64,000 nt of DNA from Chromatiales bacterium (GTDB taxonomy: Bacteria > Pseudomonadota > Gammaproteobacteria > UBA6429 > Thiohalophilaceae): assembly GCA_027032075.1 (NCBI GenBank), contig JALVOC010000089.1, forward strand, positions 434,001 through 498,000. The letters are read 5' to 3'. The notes below the pieces were generated by a model. The model saw only the letters and a list, made by a program, of their open reading frames with translations. It did not search any database and was not told the DNA's origin. Below are positions 47,359 to 55,697 of this stretch, piece after piece. Each line of letters starts with the position of its first letter. Position 1 is the stretch's first letter. Both the position numbers and the translations under genes were made by a program.

Positions 47359-49827
47359 TCACTTGATATAATTCACTCCCTTATCATGGGTGAACTCATC
47401 ATGGTAGTACTTGTACTTCACCCGTGCCTCCAGTCCGTGGCAATCTATGCAAAACGTATTCTTAACGCCTTTGCGCCGCAGAAAGCTGTTGAGCACGTTA
47501 CCTTCCCGGTTTTTCGGCTTGCCAGGCAAAACACCTGCTTCCTGCCCGGTGGTTTTCATCTTCGCGGCTTGCCAGCGGTGCGGTTCGTGACAAGTAACGC
47601 AGGCAATGGCGCCAAATTCCTTGATTTCATCCTGTTTGTTAATCAATGGCATCACCGCAGGATCGGAACGCAGTACCAGATCTTCAGCCGGATGACTGTA
47701 TCGTTTCACCACCTTCTTTTCGGCCAGGCCTTTTTTGCGGTGACAGGAAAGGCAGAGTTTGTCCCGCTCCAGCACAGGCTGTTTACCCGTGTAAACATGT
47801 AATTCTCCTGCAAAAAGAAACGATGTCTTTGCTTCACCTTGGTGAAGTGTATGGCATGAGCCGCATACGCCTGCCTGTTTCGGTGTGGCACCAAAACGGT
47901 TTTTGCTCTCTTTGGCGGTAATGCGCAGATCATGGTCGCTGTTCACCACCACATCCTGATCTTCATGACAATAACTGCACAACTTGCCGTTGCGATATTC
48001 GTATTTCAGCAGTGGTGTCCCCTCTTTGCCTGCATGCAGACTGTGGCAACTCAGGCAGGTGACACGCTTGATCCTCTCTTTTCCCATTTTTACCGGCTCT
48101 TCAAGATCGAAATTGACAGGGTGGATCCCTTTTTTCCGTGCCTCTTTTTCATTCCTGGCGTACTGGCGTGGATGGCATTGCTTGCACAGTTCGCCATTCT
48201 TTACGGGTAACACACTCAGTGATTTCTCGCTGCCGCCGTGGATTTGATGGCAGCTCTGGCAAACCAGTTGCTGCTGACGGCCGAGCATCGCGCCGTTTTT
48301 CTTCATCGCTGCCGGCAGGCCACGGTGCAGTTTTTTGTTAGTGGCATAGCCTTTGGCGTTCAGCGTGGGCGGCGGTTTGAGAAAAATCCCAACGGGGTGG
48401 TTTATGCCCCTTATGGGATGCTTTTTGTCCAAGCTACTGTCCAGTTTTGATTCATGGCACTGCTGGCAAAGATCAGCATCGTTGTTCAATACTCGTAACC
48501 AGGGGTTGGCATGCCCGGCATGAAGGCTTATCGCATTTTCGGTGTCTGCGGTGTGCGGCGTATGGCAACTGCCACAGCTGAGTTGTTTCTTCCCGTTTTT
48601 GTCCGTCAGCAGTGGAAAACTTTCCGGGATTTTGTCCTTGCGCTCCTTCTCCTGTTCCGCCTTTTTGTCCTTGCGCTGATGATGCATATCGGGATGTTGT
48701 TCACCCCGTCCGATCGTCCGGCGTGAATCGATCACCGCGCCATGGTGACAGCTATAACACATACGTGGCGTCGCCACGGGCGGTACCCCATCCTGTTCAC
48801 CTTCGCTGGCTGTGTAATTTTCCGCCCAGGCGAGGTGACAGGTGATGCAGTTTTTTCGGGAAAAAGTGCGTTTTTTGTCTGTTGTCATTGCTGTTTGCAC
48901 CAGCTCCTTGCTGTGCAGCCGGAAGACTTCAATGCGATTTTGCAACGCATCCACTACATAGAGACGCTTCCGCCATACCGTCAGTGCTACAGGTGCGCCA
49001 AAATGCAGTGTTCTGCCACGCTTGTCTTTCAGCAGAGTAACAAACCGCCCGTGGCGATAAACTGAAACCGTACCACGATAGACATCACTGACCAGCAACT
49101 CGTCTCCTCTATAGAAGGCCAGACCATTGGGCCGATAGAGCTCGCCCGCGTCCAGGCCGAAACGGGCCACTTGCGCGAAACGGCGTCCCTGTGGGTTGAA
49201 AACCTGAACCCGCCCGTTCAGTACATCCACAACGTGTAAATAACCATCCCGATCCACGCCGAGTTGAAACGGGAACTGGAATTCAGACTTGCCCTCCCCT
49301 CTTTTTCCCCAACATTGCAGCGTCTTTCCCTTACTGGCATCCGTAAGGCATACCCGGTGATTTCGTCTGTCGCTCCAGGTGATCACACCATCAGTAACGC
49401 TTAGTGAAACCGGCTCGGGGGGAATGCGGGTGGACAAGGGTGCGGACAAGGAAAGTGACTTTATAAATTTCCCATGCAGATCAAACAGGACAATCCGATG
49501 ATTCCCGCTATCAGCAACGTAGATCCGCTCTGCCGCAATGGTGATACCCATGGGCATATTCAACTTTCCCCTGCCACTATCACCTGCATCAAAAACAAAC
49601 ATCCGTTTGCCATTATCGTCGAACACCACAACCCGATTATTGACCCCATCCAGCACATAAGCATTGCCACTATCGCTGATGGCAACATCACTCGGCTGTT
49701 CGAGTTTGCCCTGCAGGCTCCCGATGGCTTCGGCATATAAAGCAGTGGAGGCTTCCGTCTGGAGACTATATCCAGCACAAACAATGCAGAGAAGGTAAAA
49801 AACAGAATTTATCCTGTAGTAAGACAC
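47359..49827 (-). CDS. NHL beta-propeller fused to dodecaheme c-type cytochrome
   Basis: An 822-residue exported protein. After a signal-like N-terminus, residues 30-315 form NHL repeats (QPSDVAISDSGNAYVLDGVNNRVVVFD, MGITIAAERIYVADSGNHRIVLFD, QLGVDRDGYLHVVDVLNGRVQVF). The C-terminal 500 residues hold twelve CXXCH sites: CITCH, CYSCH, CGSCH, CQQCH, CQSCH, CKQCH, CLSCH, CSYCH, CGSCH, CLSCH, CVTCH, CIDCH. Several are followed by a His that can serve as distal ligand. The combination makes it a surface or periplasmic electron-transfer protein with a substrate- or partner-binding propeller. It is the longest cytochrome by heme number in the locus. Confidence 0.9.
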   Translation of the reverse strand: MSYYRINSVFYLLCIVCAGYSLQTEASTALYAEAIGSLQGKLEQPSDVAISDSGNAYVLDGVNNRVVVFDDNGKRMFVFDAGDSGRGKLNMPMGITIAAERIYVADSGNHRIVLFDLHGKFIKSLSLSAPLSTRIPPEPVSLSVTDGVITWSDRRNHRVCLTDASKGKTLQCWGKRGEGKSEFQFPFQLGVDRDGYLHVVDVLNGRVQVFNPQGRRFAQVARFGLDAGELYRPNGLAFYRGDELLVSDVYRGTVSVYRHGRFVTLLKDKRGRTLHFGAPVALTVWRKRLYVVDALQNRIEVFRLHSKELVQTAMTTDKKRTFSRKNCITCHLAWAENYTASEGEQDGVPPVATPRMCYSCHHGAVIDSRRTIGRGEQHPDMHHQRKDKKAEQEKERKDKIPESFPLLTDKNGKKQLSCGSCHTPHTADTENAISLHAGHANPWLRVLNNDADLCQQCHESKLDSSLDKKHPIRGINHPVGIFLKPPPTLNAKGYATNKKLHRGLPAAMKKNGAMLGRQQQLVCQSCHQIHGGSEKSLSVLPVKNGELCKQCHPRQYARNEKEARKKGIHPVNFDLEEPVKMGKERIKRVTCLSCHSLHAGKEGTPLLKYEYRNGKLCSYCHEDQDVVVNSDHDLRITAKESKNRFGATPKQAGVCGSCHTLHQGEAKTSFLFAGELHVYTGKQPVLERDKLCLSCHRKKGLAEKKVVKRYSHPAEDLVLRSDPAVMPLINKQDEIKEFGAIACVTCHEPHRWQAAKMKTTGQEAGVLPGKPKNREGNVLNSFLRRKGVKNTFCIDCHGLEARVKYKYYHDEFTHDKGVNYIK

Positions 49828-49883
49828 CGATAAAAATCTCTTAATATGTTTTTCCTAATTCCACAACACATAAGCAGGAATTT

Positions 49884-49958
49884 TATCCCCTCATCCCAGC
49901 CTTCTCCGGAGGGGAAGGAGCCTCTCTCCCTGCGGAAGAGGATTAAGGTGAGGGGATA
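49884..49958. repeat. 75-bp imperfect palindrome, MITE/REP-like
   Basis: The ends TATCCCCTCA and TGAGGGGATA are perfect 10-bp inverted copies, and the inner arms are also related. The sequence recalls the interior of the element at 40347. It lies between the NHL-dodecaheme start and the triheme gene stop. Confidence 0.7.
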
Positions 49959-50060
49959 GAAATACAGAAGTGTTCCTTATTATTGATGGCATAATGATCA
50001 GTTATGTGCGGTAAAATTCATAACGTTTGTTTCATGACTGATTCATTCAAATACAAACCG

Positions 50061-50930
50061 CTATTTCAACAGATCATCACTGATGCGGATACGCTGATCT
50101 TCCTTTTTGAAGCGGGAGAAAAAGCGCACGATGGTGTTTTGCTGGATTGCTTTCAGCCTTAGTGGCGTCGCCCCGAGTGCTGCCAGATCGAGTAACGGTT
50201 TCTCCTTGCCGTGGCAGCTTTTGCAGGCCGGCCCCTTTTTTGTCAGCGGCGCATGCAAGCGGACCTTGAGTTCCGCCTGCTCCGCATGCGTGGCATTTTT
50301 CCATTTGCGTTTTATCTCTTGCGCAAAATCACTGTCGTTGAACAAAAGCACCGGCACACCTTCAAAAAACGGAGCAATACGTGCGCCGGTTTGCGGTGCA
50401 AGATATACTTTCTTTTTTCTTAAGCCGGTTTTCTGCCTTTTTTTCTTGTTCCCCACCTGCTGCATATTTTTATCGATGCTAATGTGGTTCAAACGTGGCG
50501 GCAGTTCATGTCCGGCTTGTGGGCCGGTGTACGCCAGCCAGCGATAATCCAACGGGATTTCTTTTGGCCGCAGATGGCACGTTTCACAGGCAATATAACG
50601 GCTGTGCATATTCATAAAGGTGCGGCTGCGTTTATTCTTGCGATGAGGCAGAGGCAGATGGCACGTCATGCACATCGGCTGTTTTGCCGGCTTTTGTCTT
50701 TTCTCCCGTTTGTGGAACGGTGGCACTGAGAGTTTGCCCAGCACCTTTACCTCTTTGTGTTCCTTTATCTGCTTGCGGGCTTTTTGCAATGCTTTGTCGC
50801 TGACGCTGGCCGTCTCGAACAATTGCAAAAAGAGAGGTTTGCTGCCTGCTTCTGCGCTATGCATCGATAACAAAAGCACGATCATTACGATCACCTTGAG
50901 CCGTAGCCAATCACGGTAACGACTACTCAC
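50061..50930 (-). CDS. triheme c-type cytochrome-like protein
   Basis: A 289-residue protein. The GTG at 50930, right after AAGGAG, gives a proper signal peptide (RLKVIVMIVLLLSMHSAEA), so I prefer it over the upstream frame start at 51053. Three heme sites are visible: CMTCHLPLPH near residue 87, CETCHLRPKE near 110 and CKSCHGKEKPL near 240. The protein is very basic (runs such as KKKRQK and RKKKVYL). It overlaps the end of the NapH-like fusion gene by eight bases and may be its small partner. Confidence 0.82.
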   Translation of the reverse strand: MSSRYRDWLRLKVIVMIVLLLSMHSAEAGSKPLFLQLFETASVSDKALQKARKQIKEHKEVKVLGKLSVPPFHKREKRQKPAKQPMCMTCHLPLPHRKNKRSRTFMNMHSRYIACETCHLRPKEIPLDYRWLAYTGPQAGHELPPRLNHISIDKNMQQVGNKKKRQKTGLRKKKVYLAPQTGARIAPFFEGVPVLLFNDSDFAQEIKRKWKNATHAEQAELKVRLHAPLTKKGPACKSCHGKEKPLLDLAALGATPLRLKAIQQNTIVRFFSRFKKEDQRIRISDDLLK

Positions 50931-53178
50931 CTCCTTTCTCCTTTTTTCTGATATATGCAGCAAGGTTGCGTAACACAGGTTTCTGCCTGCTTTGTTTCCC
51001 CGCTTTGCTGGACGACTGTTTCTTCTTGACTTTGCGCCTGGCGGTGCGTCCAATCATCTTCTCCTGAAAGGTATCCCCGCCAAGTACCGCAAACGTGACG
51101 CCTTTTTTTCTCTTGCCGCTCAGTCGCCACCAGAGGCTGCCGCCGCCCAAAATGATAACCATCGGCAGCAGGGCGATGAGCGCCTTGGCCCAACCGGACT
51201 CCAGGCGTGAATGGTTCAAGGGCACAATCTCGTTCACCGCAGGGATCATGTCGATGTCATGCAGATCGGTCTTGACAAATCCGCTGTTGAGTGGATGCGT
51301 TGCAAAACCGTGACAGCCGTCCTGCGCGCAGGTTTTGGCCAGATTGTCTTTATGGGTGGAGGCTTTCTTGTCCTCACTACGCAAAACACCATGGTGATAT
51401 CCTTCCGGTGCGTGGCAATCGATACAGGAGGCACCCTGTTCCACTCCGCTTTGCAGAAGTCGCCCATGCAACGTCATGGCGTAACTGTCGCTGGCAAGGA
51501 TAAAACGTGGGCCGGCCTTTTTTTTCTCGCCGGTCTCTTTGTTTTCGATCTCGACCTCAGCCATGCGCTTGTGATCGGCGTGGCAATCGTTGCACATTCG
51601 ATTATGATCATTTTTATTCCAACGTGCTCCGATAAAACGGCGCAGAATATGGCCACCAAACTGCCCCAGCCACACCTCCCCTTGATGACACACACCACAT
51701 TCCGTATCGAGATGATCGAAGTATTCCTTAAACACGGGTAACGCCTGCTCACCAATATAAAGCTCATTGGCATGGCATTTCCGGCACGAGGGGATGCTTT
51801 CCTCTTTTGCCTCCTTGAGGCGGTTTCCCCCTGTCAATCCCTTGCTCCAGCCCTCCCCGTGTACAGATTTCTTGAACTCCTTGACGATTGCCTCATGGGT
51901 GTAGGGCTCGCCTTCAGAAGGCTCCTCCACATGGCAGGACTCGGCACAATCCACTTCACCATTTTTTTCCTTGTGGGGATAGTCCCGTATTTTGCGGTGG
52001 CAATCCTTGCACGGGACGCTGCCGTGCAGTGAACTGAAGTAGTGATCCCTGTCTATGGAAGCACTGCGCAACAGTGCATTTTTATCGATATACTCCAGGC
52101 CTTTCAATGCATGGCAGGATAAACAGCCGTCCGGATCCGGTTTGCGGACCTCAGCCCTGATCACTTGCGTCATGCCGATGAAAAAGGCAGTCATAATAAT
52201 CATCAGGCCCAGCGCGACTCGCCGCCAGCGTTTCTTTTTCCGTTTCCTGGTTGCCGGATCCACATAAACGGCATGCCACTGAGGCTGGGGATAAAATTCG
52301 ACACCTTTTTTCTTTCGCCTGGGCTCGTCGTCCGGTGGCGTCGCCCGCCAGTCGATTGCCCCCCAGTCGCACACATCCACACACTCATGGCAGGACATAC
52401 AGGAAAGCTGATCCACCACGGCAATGCGGTTTACCATCTGAATCGCACCGGTCATACAATTACGGGCGCAGATATTACAGCCGGTGCAACGGTTGCGCTC
52501 TACCCGGACACGGCGGGTGAAATTCAGTTTTGCGCCAAGACGGTTGACCAGGCCATCGAGCGCGCCGATGGGACAGAGAAACTGGCAATAGGCTCGGCCT
52601 TTACTGGCGAAGAAACCCAACAAAAACATCAGGCCGAGATTAACAAGCCCAACCGCGGAAAAAAGAAAGGCAATGCCCCTGGCACCACCACTGAAAGCCT
52701 CGAAAAGACGTGGCACGGTAATGAAGTTACACAGCGTACAGGCGCTGATCCCCAACATTGGCATCAACAGCAGATAGACGAGGAAATAGCCGTAACGTAT
52801 CGGCACCTGTGGCAGTGCGCGGTATTCAATCTTCCAGCGATCGTTGAGGCAGCGGCTGACAAGTTCCGGGAAACCGCCCACCGGACAAATATAGGCACAC
52901 CACATTCGCCCGAAAAAGAAAGTAGTGATAAGGATACTGGCAAGCACATAGACACCGATGGAAGCGACTTGTACCTGGTTGGCCACATCAGCCGGGGACA
53001 TTCCCGGAAACAAAAGGTAAAAACGGCGTATGCAGAGCTTGCCGCAAAGATCAGTGTTATTCACCAGACTTGGTAAAAACAGCAAAGGGGCAAAAAACAG
53101 GGCACAGGAGAGCATGATCAGCACATAGCGGTATTTCTGGCCGTTGGGGATTGCCCTGAGATTCTCGATTACCTTCAT
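50923..53178 (-). CDS. NapH-like ferredoxin membrane protein fused to multiheme cytochrome domain
   Basis: About 751 residues from the ATG at 53178. Residues 1-215 form a NapH/MauN-like membrane domain with the two CxxxCP motifs (CAYICP at 94, CQFLCP at 198). Residues 228-275 hold two [4Fe-4S] clusters (CTGCNICARNC; CMSCHECVDVC, whose CxxCH is part of the iron-sulfur motif). After a membrane helix near 322-340 comes a periplasmic heme domain with CLSCH, CKDCH, CAESCH (CX3CH), CRKCH, CGVCH, CNDCH, CIDCH and CAQDGCH (CX4CH), then a last membrane helix near 665. It could carry electrons from cytoplasmic or quinol donors to the periplasmic hemes. Overlaps the next gene by eight bases. Confidence 0.9.
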   Translation of the reverse strand: MKVIENLRAIPNGQKYRYVLIMLSCALFFAPLLFLPSLVNNTDLCGKLCIRRFYLLFPGMSPADVANQVQVASIGVYVLASILITTFFFGRMWCAYICPVGGFPELVSRCLNDRWKIEYRALPQVPIRYGYFLVYLLLMPMLGISACTLCNFITVPRLFEAFSGGARGIAFLFSAVGLVNLGLMFLLGFFASKGRAYCQFLCPIGALDGLVNRLGAKLNFTRRVRVERNRCTGCNICARNCMTGAIQMVNRIAVVDQLSCMSCHECVDVCDWGAIDWRATPPDDEPRRKKKGVEFYPQPQWHAVYVDPATRKRKKKRWRRVALGLMIIMTAFFIGMTQVIRAEVRKPDPDGCLSCHALKGLEYIDKNALLRSASIDRDHYFSSLHGSVPCKDCHRKIRDYPHKEKNGEVDCAESCHVEEPSEGEPYTHEAIVKEFKKSVHGEGWSKGLTGGNRLKEAKEESIPSCRKCHANELYIGEQALPVFKEYFDHLDTECGVCHQGEVWLGQFGGHILRRFIGARWNKNDHNRMCNDCHADHKRMAEVEIENKETGEKKKAGPRFILASDSYAMTLHGRLLQSGVEQGASCIDCHAPEGYHHGVLRSEDKKASTHKDNLAKTCAQDGCHGFATHPLNSGFVKTDLHDIDMIPAVNEIVPLNHSRLESGWAKALIALLPMVIILGGGSLWWRLSGKRKKGVTFAVLGGDTFQEKMIGRTARRKVKKKQSSSKAGKQSRQKPVLRNLAAYIRKKEKGGE

Positions 53179-53185
53179 CTCTCTG

Positions 53186-54070
53186 TTACCTCTCGAACTC
53201 ATGACAGGCTTGGCACAAGGTGCCGTCCTTTGCCGGCAGGCGCAACAACACCTCGTGCTCGAGGCGTTTGTACGTCAAGTTGTATGTTTCACCACTCTTT
53301 TGCGCCAGCTTTTGCAGACGCATTTTTTTGTCTTGCTGATAAACAGAATTCCAGGGGTGCTCGACGTAACTTACCCCTTTATCCAGATCCACATCTGCCA
53401 CCTGTTTTCCTGCCGGTTTTTTCTCATCGATCACGCCAGGCTGATGGGGAGTATGGCAGGTGGCGCACATGACTTTGCCATCGTTGTCGAGTGGTAAAAT
53501 AACATTCTGTTTCTTCTCCGAGGCTTTGATTCTTTTGGCCATCTTCTTCCCGGGCTTTACCAGATGGTTAAGGGCATTGAGATGAGGCGTCTTCAGATGG
53601 CAGCCAAAACAGAGTTTTTGTGGTGGCAGGCGGAATTCCAGTTTTTGCCGATCAATTTTTTTCTTGGGATCCGGCGCTTTTTTATGACAATACTCGCACG
53701 CTTTCTCATCATATTTTTTATTATCGTCAAGCAGCTTGTGAATATTGGGTCGTTGTTGCTCTTTTTTTGCGTGGCATTTATAACAAAAGTCACTTAATTT
53801 TTTATAGGGCCCGCCGCGGTGGAAGTTGTCTGCCTGTTTGTCCACTTTATCAAAAGGCGTGTTCTCAATATCTTCGACGCCGTGACAAGTCTGACAATCG
53901 ATCTGTTGTTGATCGTTGAGGGGAAAGTCTTCCGGCAACTTCATGCCTTTGGGCGGTTTTACCTTGACGACATGGTGCAGTGGCGGCATTTCCTTCTTGT
54001 CCTTTGCAGTTTCAGTGGCGAAAAGCACGACAGGCAAGAACAAAAAAACGGTAACGCATAATTCTCTCAT
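53186..54070 (-). CDS. hexaheme c-type cytochrome
   Basis: A 294-residue periplasmic protein with signal peptide MRELCVTVFLFLPVVLFA. Six CXXCH sites: CQTCH, CYKCH, CEYCH, CFGCH, CATCH, CQACH. Lysine-rich stretches (KVKPPKGMK, KKKIDRQK) separate them, like cytochrome c3/c7-type carriers. It starts 2 bp after the octaheme lipoprotein gene and ends 7 bp before the ATG of the NapH-like fusion gene, so the products are made together. A soluble shuttle between inner-membrane hub and outer-membrane conduit is a reasonable inference. Confidence 0.91.
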   Translation of the reverse strand: MRELCVTVFLFLPVVLFATETAKDKKEMPPLHHVVKVKPPKGMKLPEDFPLNDQQQIDCQTCHGVEDIENTPFDKVDKQADNFHRGGPYKKLSDFCYKCHAKKEQQRPNIHKLLDDNKKYDEKACEYCHKKAPDPKKKIDRQKLEFRLPPQKLCFGCHLKTPHLNALNHLVKPGKKMAKRIKASEKKQNVILPLDNDGKVMCATCHTPHQPGVIDEKKPAGKQVADVDLDKGVSYVEHPWNSVYQQDKKMRLQKLAQKSGETYNLTYKRLEHEVLLRLPAKDGTLCQACHEFER

Positions 54071-54072
54071 GA

Positions 54073-55071
54073 TTACATCCCCGCCTGCACGGCTTCACCG
54101 TGGGTATGACAAAGGCGGCAGTCACTGTTCACTTCATGTACCCCTGACAGTCCGTTGCCGGTATCTTCATCGCCTGCATCGAGGATTACCGCCATTTGAT
54201 GGCACAGCACACAAAGCTGGGAATAGTTTCCGCCTGCTGTAATAATACTGTAAGGCCTGTTACGCACTTGTTGATCGAGCTGGGTCACCCCCTTGAGAGA
54301 GTTGTCGATAATGAGTTTGTCATTATCGGTACCATGCATGGTGTGACAGTCGGTACAATCCACCACACTGCGGTATGCATACCCTGAGCGCAGTCCGGCA
54401 TAGGTGCGCGTGCCACTGCCCTCCATTTGACCGTGTTTGTCGATAAAGCGAAAAGCATCCTCCACCGCAATCAGCGGATCGTCATATTCCCTGCCGGTTA
54501 TTTCAAACCCGGGCTGCTGATGATCACGATTGTGGCAACGCAGACAGAATTCTGATTTGTTTTCATAGTTTGAATAATTTTCTGCCGCATCGGGAAAGCG
54601 GGTGAGATCCTGCTCCAGCTCAAAGCGTCCGTCCATATCGGAGGCAAGATGGCACACGATGCATTGATCATCATCCAGGCTGCCCGCGCGTGCGGCCACA
54701 AAACCATGCGCGTGTTGACCTGAAAGCAGCGGTGTTTGTGGCAGATCGGCGCCGTTGTGACAAATATTGCAGCGACGCGGTTCGCTTTCACTGCTGCCGT
54801 TACGGCCATGACAGCCGGTACAGGTGCTGTATCCCTTGCGGCGCACAATGTCACGGATCAGATCGGCACGGCCATGGATCACCTGCAATGCATGGCAGGT
54901 AGAGCAATCCGCCATACCCCAGGCGTAACCGTCACCGCCGTGGGAAGCATCCAGCATCAGGTTACCTGCCGTCTGCGAAACCTTGTTCGTCTGGCCTTCA
55001 CTGCCGCCACCACAAGCGGAAAGCAGTATGGCAGGCAGCACAAGACAAAGCAGTAGTGAAATTCTTCTCAT
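54073..55071 (-). CDS. octaheme c-type cytochrome lipoprotein
   Basis: A 332-residue lipoprotein with lipobox LLSAC near residue 20. Eight heme sites: CSTCH, CTGCH, CNICH, CIVCH, CLRCH, CTDCH, CVLCH, CRLCH. A lipid anchor and many hemes are features of outer-membrane cytochromes such as OmcA/MtrC. Whether it faces the outside is unknown. The ATG overlaps the stop of the heptaheme gene as ATGA, and the barrel gene is two genes upstream. A MtrA/MtrC-like role is inferred from context. Confidence 0.91.
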   Translation of the reverse strand: MRRISLLLCLVLPAILLSACGGGSEGQTNKVSQTAGNLMLDASHGGDGYAWGMADCSTCHALQVIHGRADLIRDIVRRKGYSTCTGCHGRNGSSESEPRRCNICHNGADLPQTPLLSGQHAHGFVAARAGSLDDDQCIVCHLASDMDGRFELEQDLTRFPDAAENYSNYENKSEFCLRCHNRDHQQPGFEITGREYDDPLIAVEDAFRFIDKHGQMEGSGTRTYAGLRSGYAYRSVVDCTDCHTMHGTDNDKLIIDNSLKGVTQLDQQVRNRPYSIITAGGNYSQLCVLCHQMAVILDAGDEDTGNGLSGVHEVNSDCRLCHTHGEAVQAGM

Positions 55072-55697
55072 CAGCGCGTCTCCCGATGACAATCACTGCA
55101 ATAACGAGCGGTATGGCATCGACCGCAATTCCCTGCCTGTAATCGCGCATCGATACCATGGCTGTTGCGATAAGCCAGCGCATGCACCCGCCGTTGGCTT
55201 GGATCACGACGGAAATGACAATCACTGCAGAAGGACAGATCAATGTGGCATTGGCGGCACTTGGCGTCATCGAGACGGGCGTCTTCGGCATGATGGCTGA
55301 GATAATCAAAGTTATGATCATCCGGCCAGATGGCTGCCGGATCGGTATGACACAGATTGCAACGCCATGGGGCGGTAAGTTTGACCGTGTGACACTCATG
55401 GCAGATCGCTTTTAGCGGTTCATTGGCGATGACATTGAGGGTTTTGAGTTGTTTTACATCGGTAACATTGTTGCTGTTGAAAGGGTGACATCGCAGACAG
55501 GGATCACTGCCCTTCTCCATCGCCTCGATATGCAGCTTGTGAGGGTAATAGATATCCCGCCGTTGTTCGCGCCTTTCCCACCAGCTTTTTTCCTTCTTTT
55601 GTCCGGCTTTATCCATTCCAGTGGAAGATGTCCCGTCTGCGGCAAAAGACAACGGCATAACAAGCATGGCAAGCAACAAGGTAAACAGCAGCCTCAT
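55071..55697 (-). CDS. heptaheme c-type cytochrome
   Basis: A 208-residue periplasmic protein with signal peptide MRLLFTLLLAMLVMPLSFA. Seven CXXCH sites: CLRCH, CHECH, CNLCH, CRQCH, CSDCH, CGRCH, CSDCH. CHECH has His within the motif. The last two close the protein within 20 residues of the end. The ATG overlaps the stop of the barrel gene as ATGA. As the cytochrome translated directly after the barrel, it is the best candidate for the heme chain inside or under the barrel, in the manner of MtrA with MtrB. Confidence 0.91.
   Translation of the reverse strand: MRLLFTLLLAMLVMPLSFAADGTSSTGMDKAGQKKEKSWWERREQRRDIYYPHKLHIEAMEKGSDPCLRCHPFNSNNVTDVKQLKTLNVIANEPLKAICHECHTVKLTAPWRCNLCHTDPAAIWPDDHNFDYLSHHAEDARLDDAKCRQCHIDLSFCSDCHFRRDPSQRRVHALAYRNSHGIDARLQAGNCGRCHTARYCSDCHRETR

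Noticed and set aside
52388-52400. CMSCH motif in the ferredoxin part of the NapH-like fusion
   Set aside because: It belongs to the CMSCHECVDVC iron-sulfur motif and so was not counted as a heme site.
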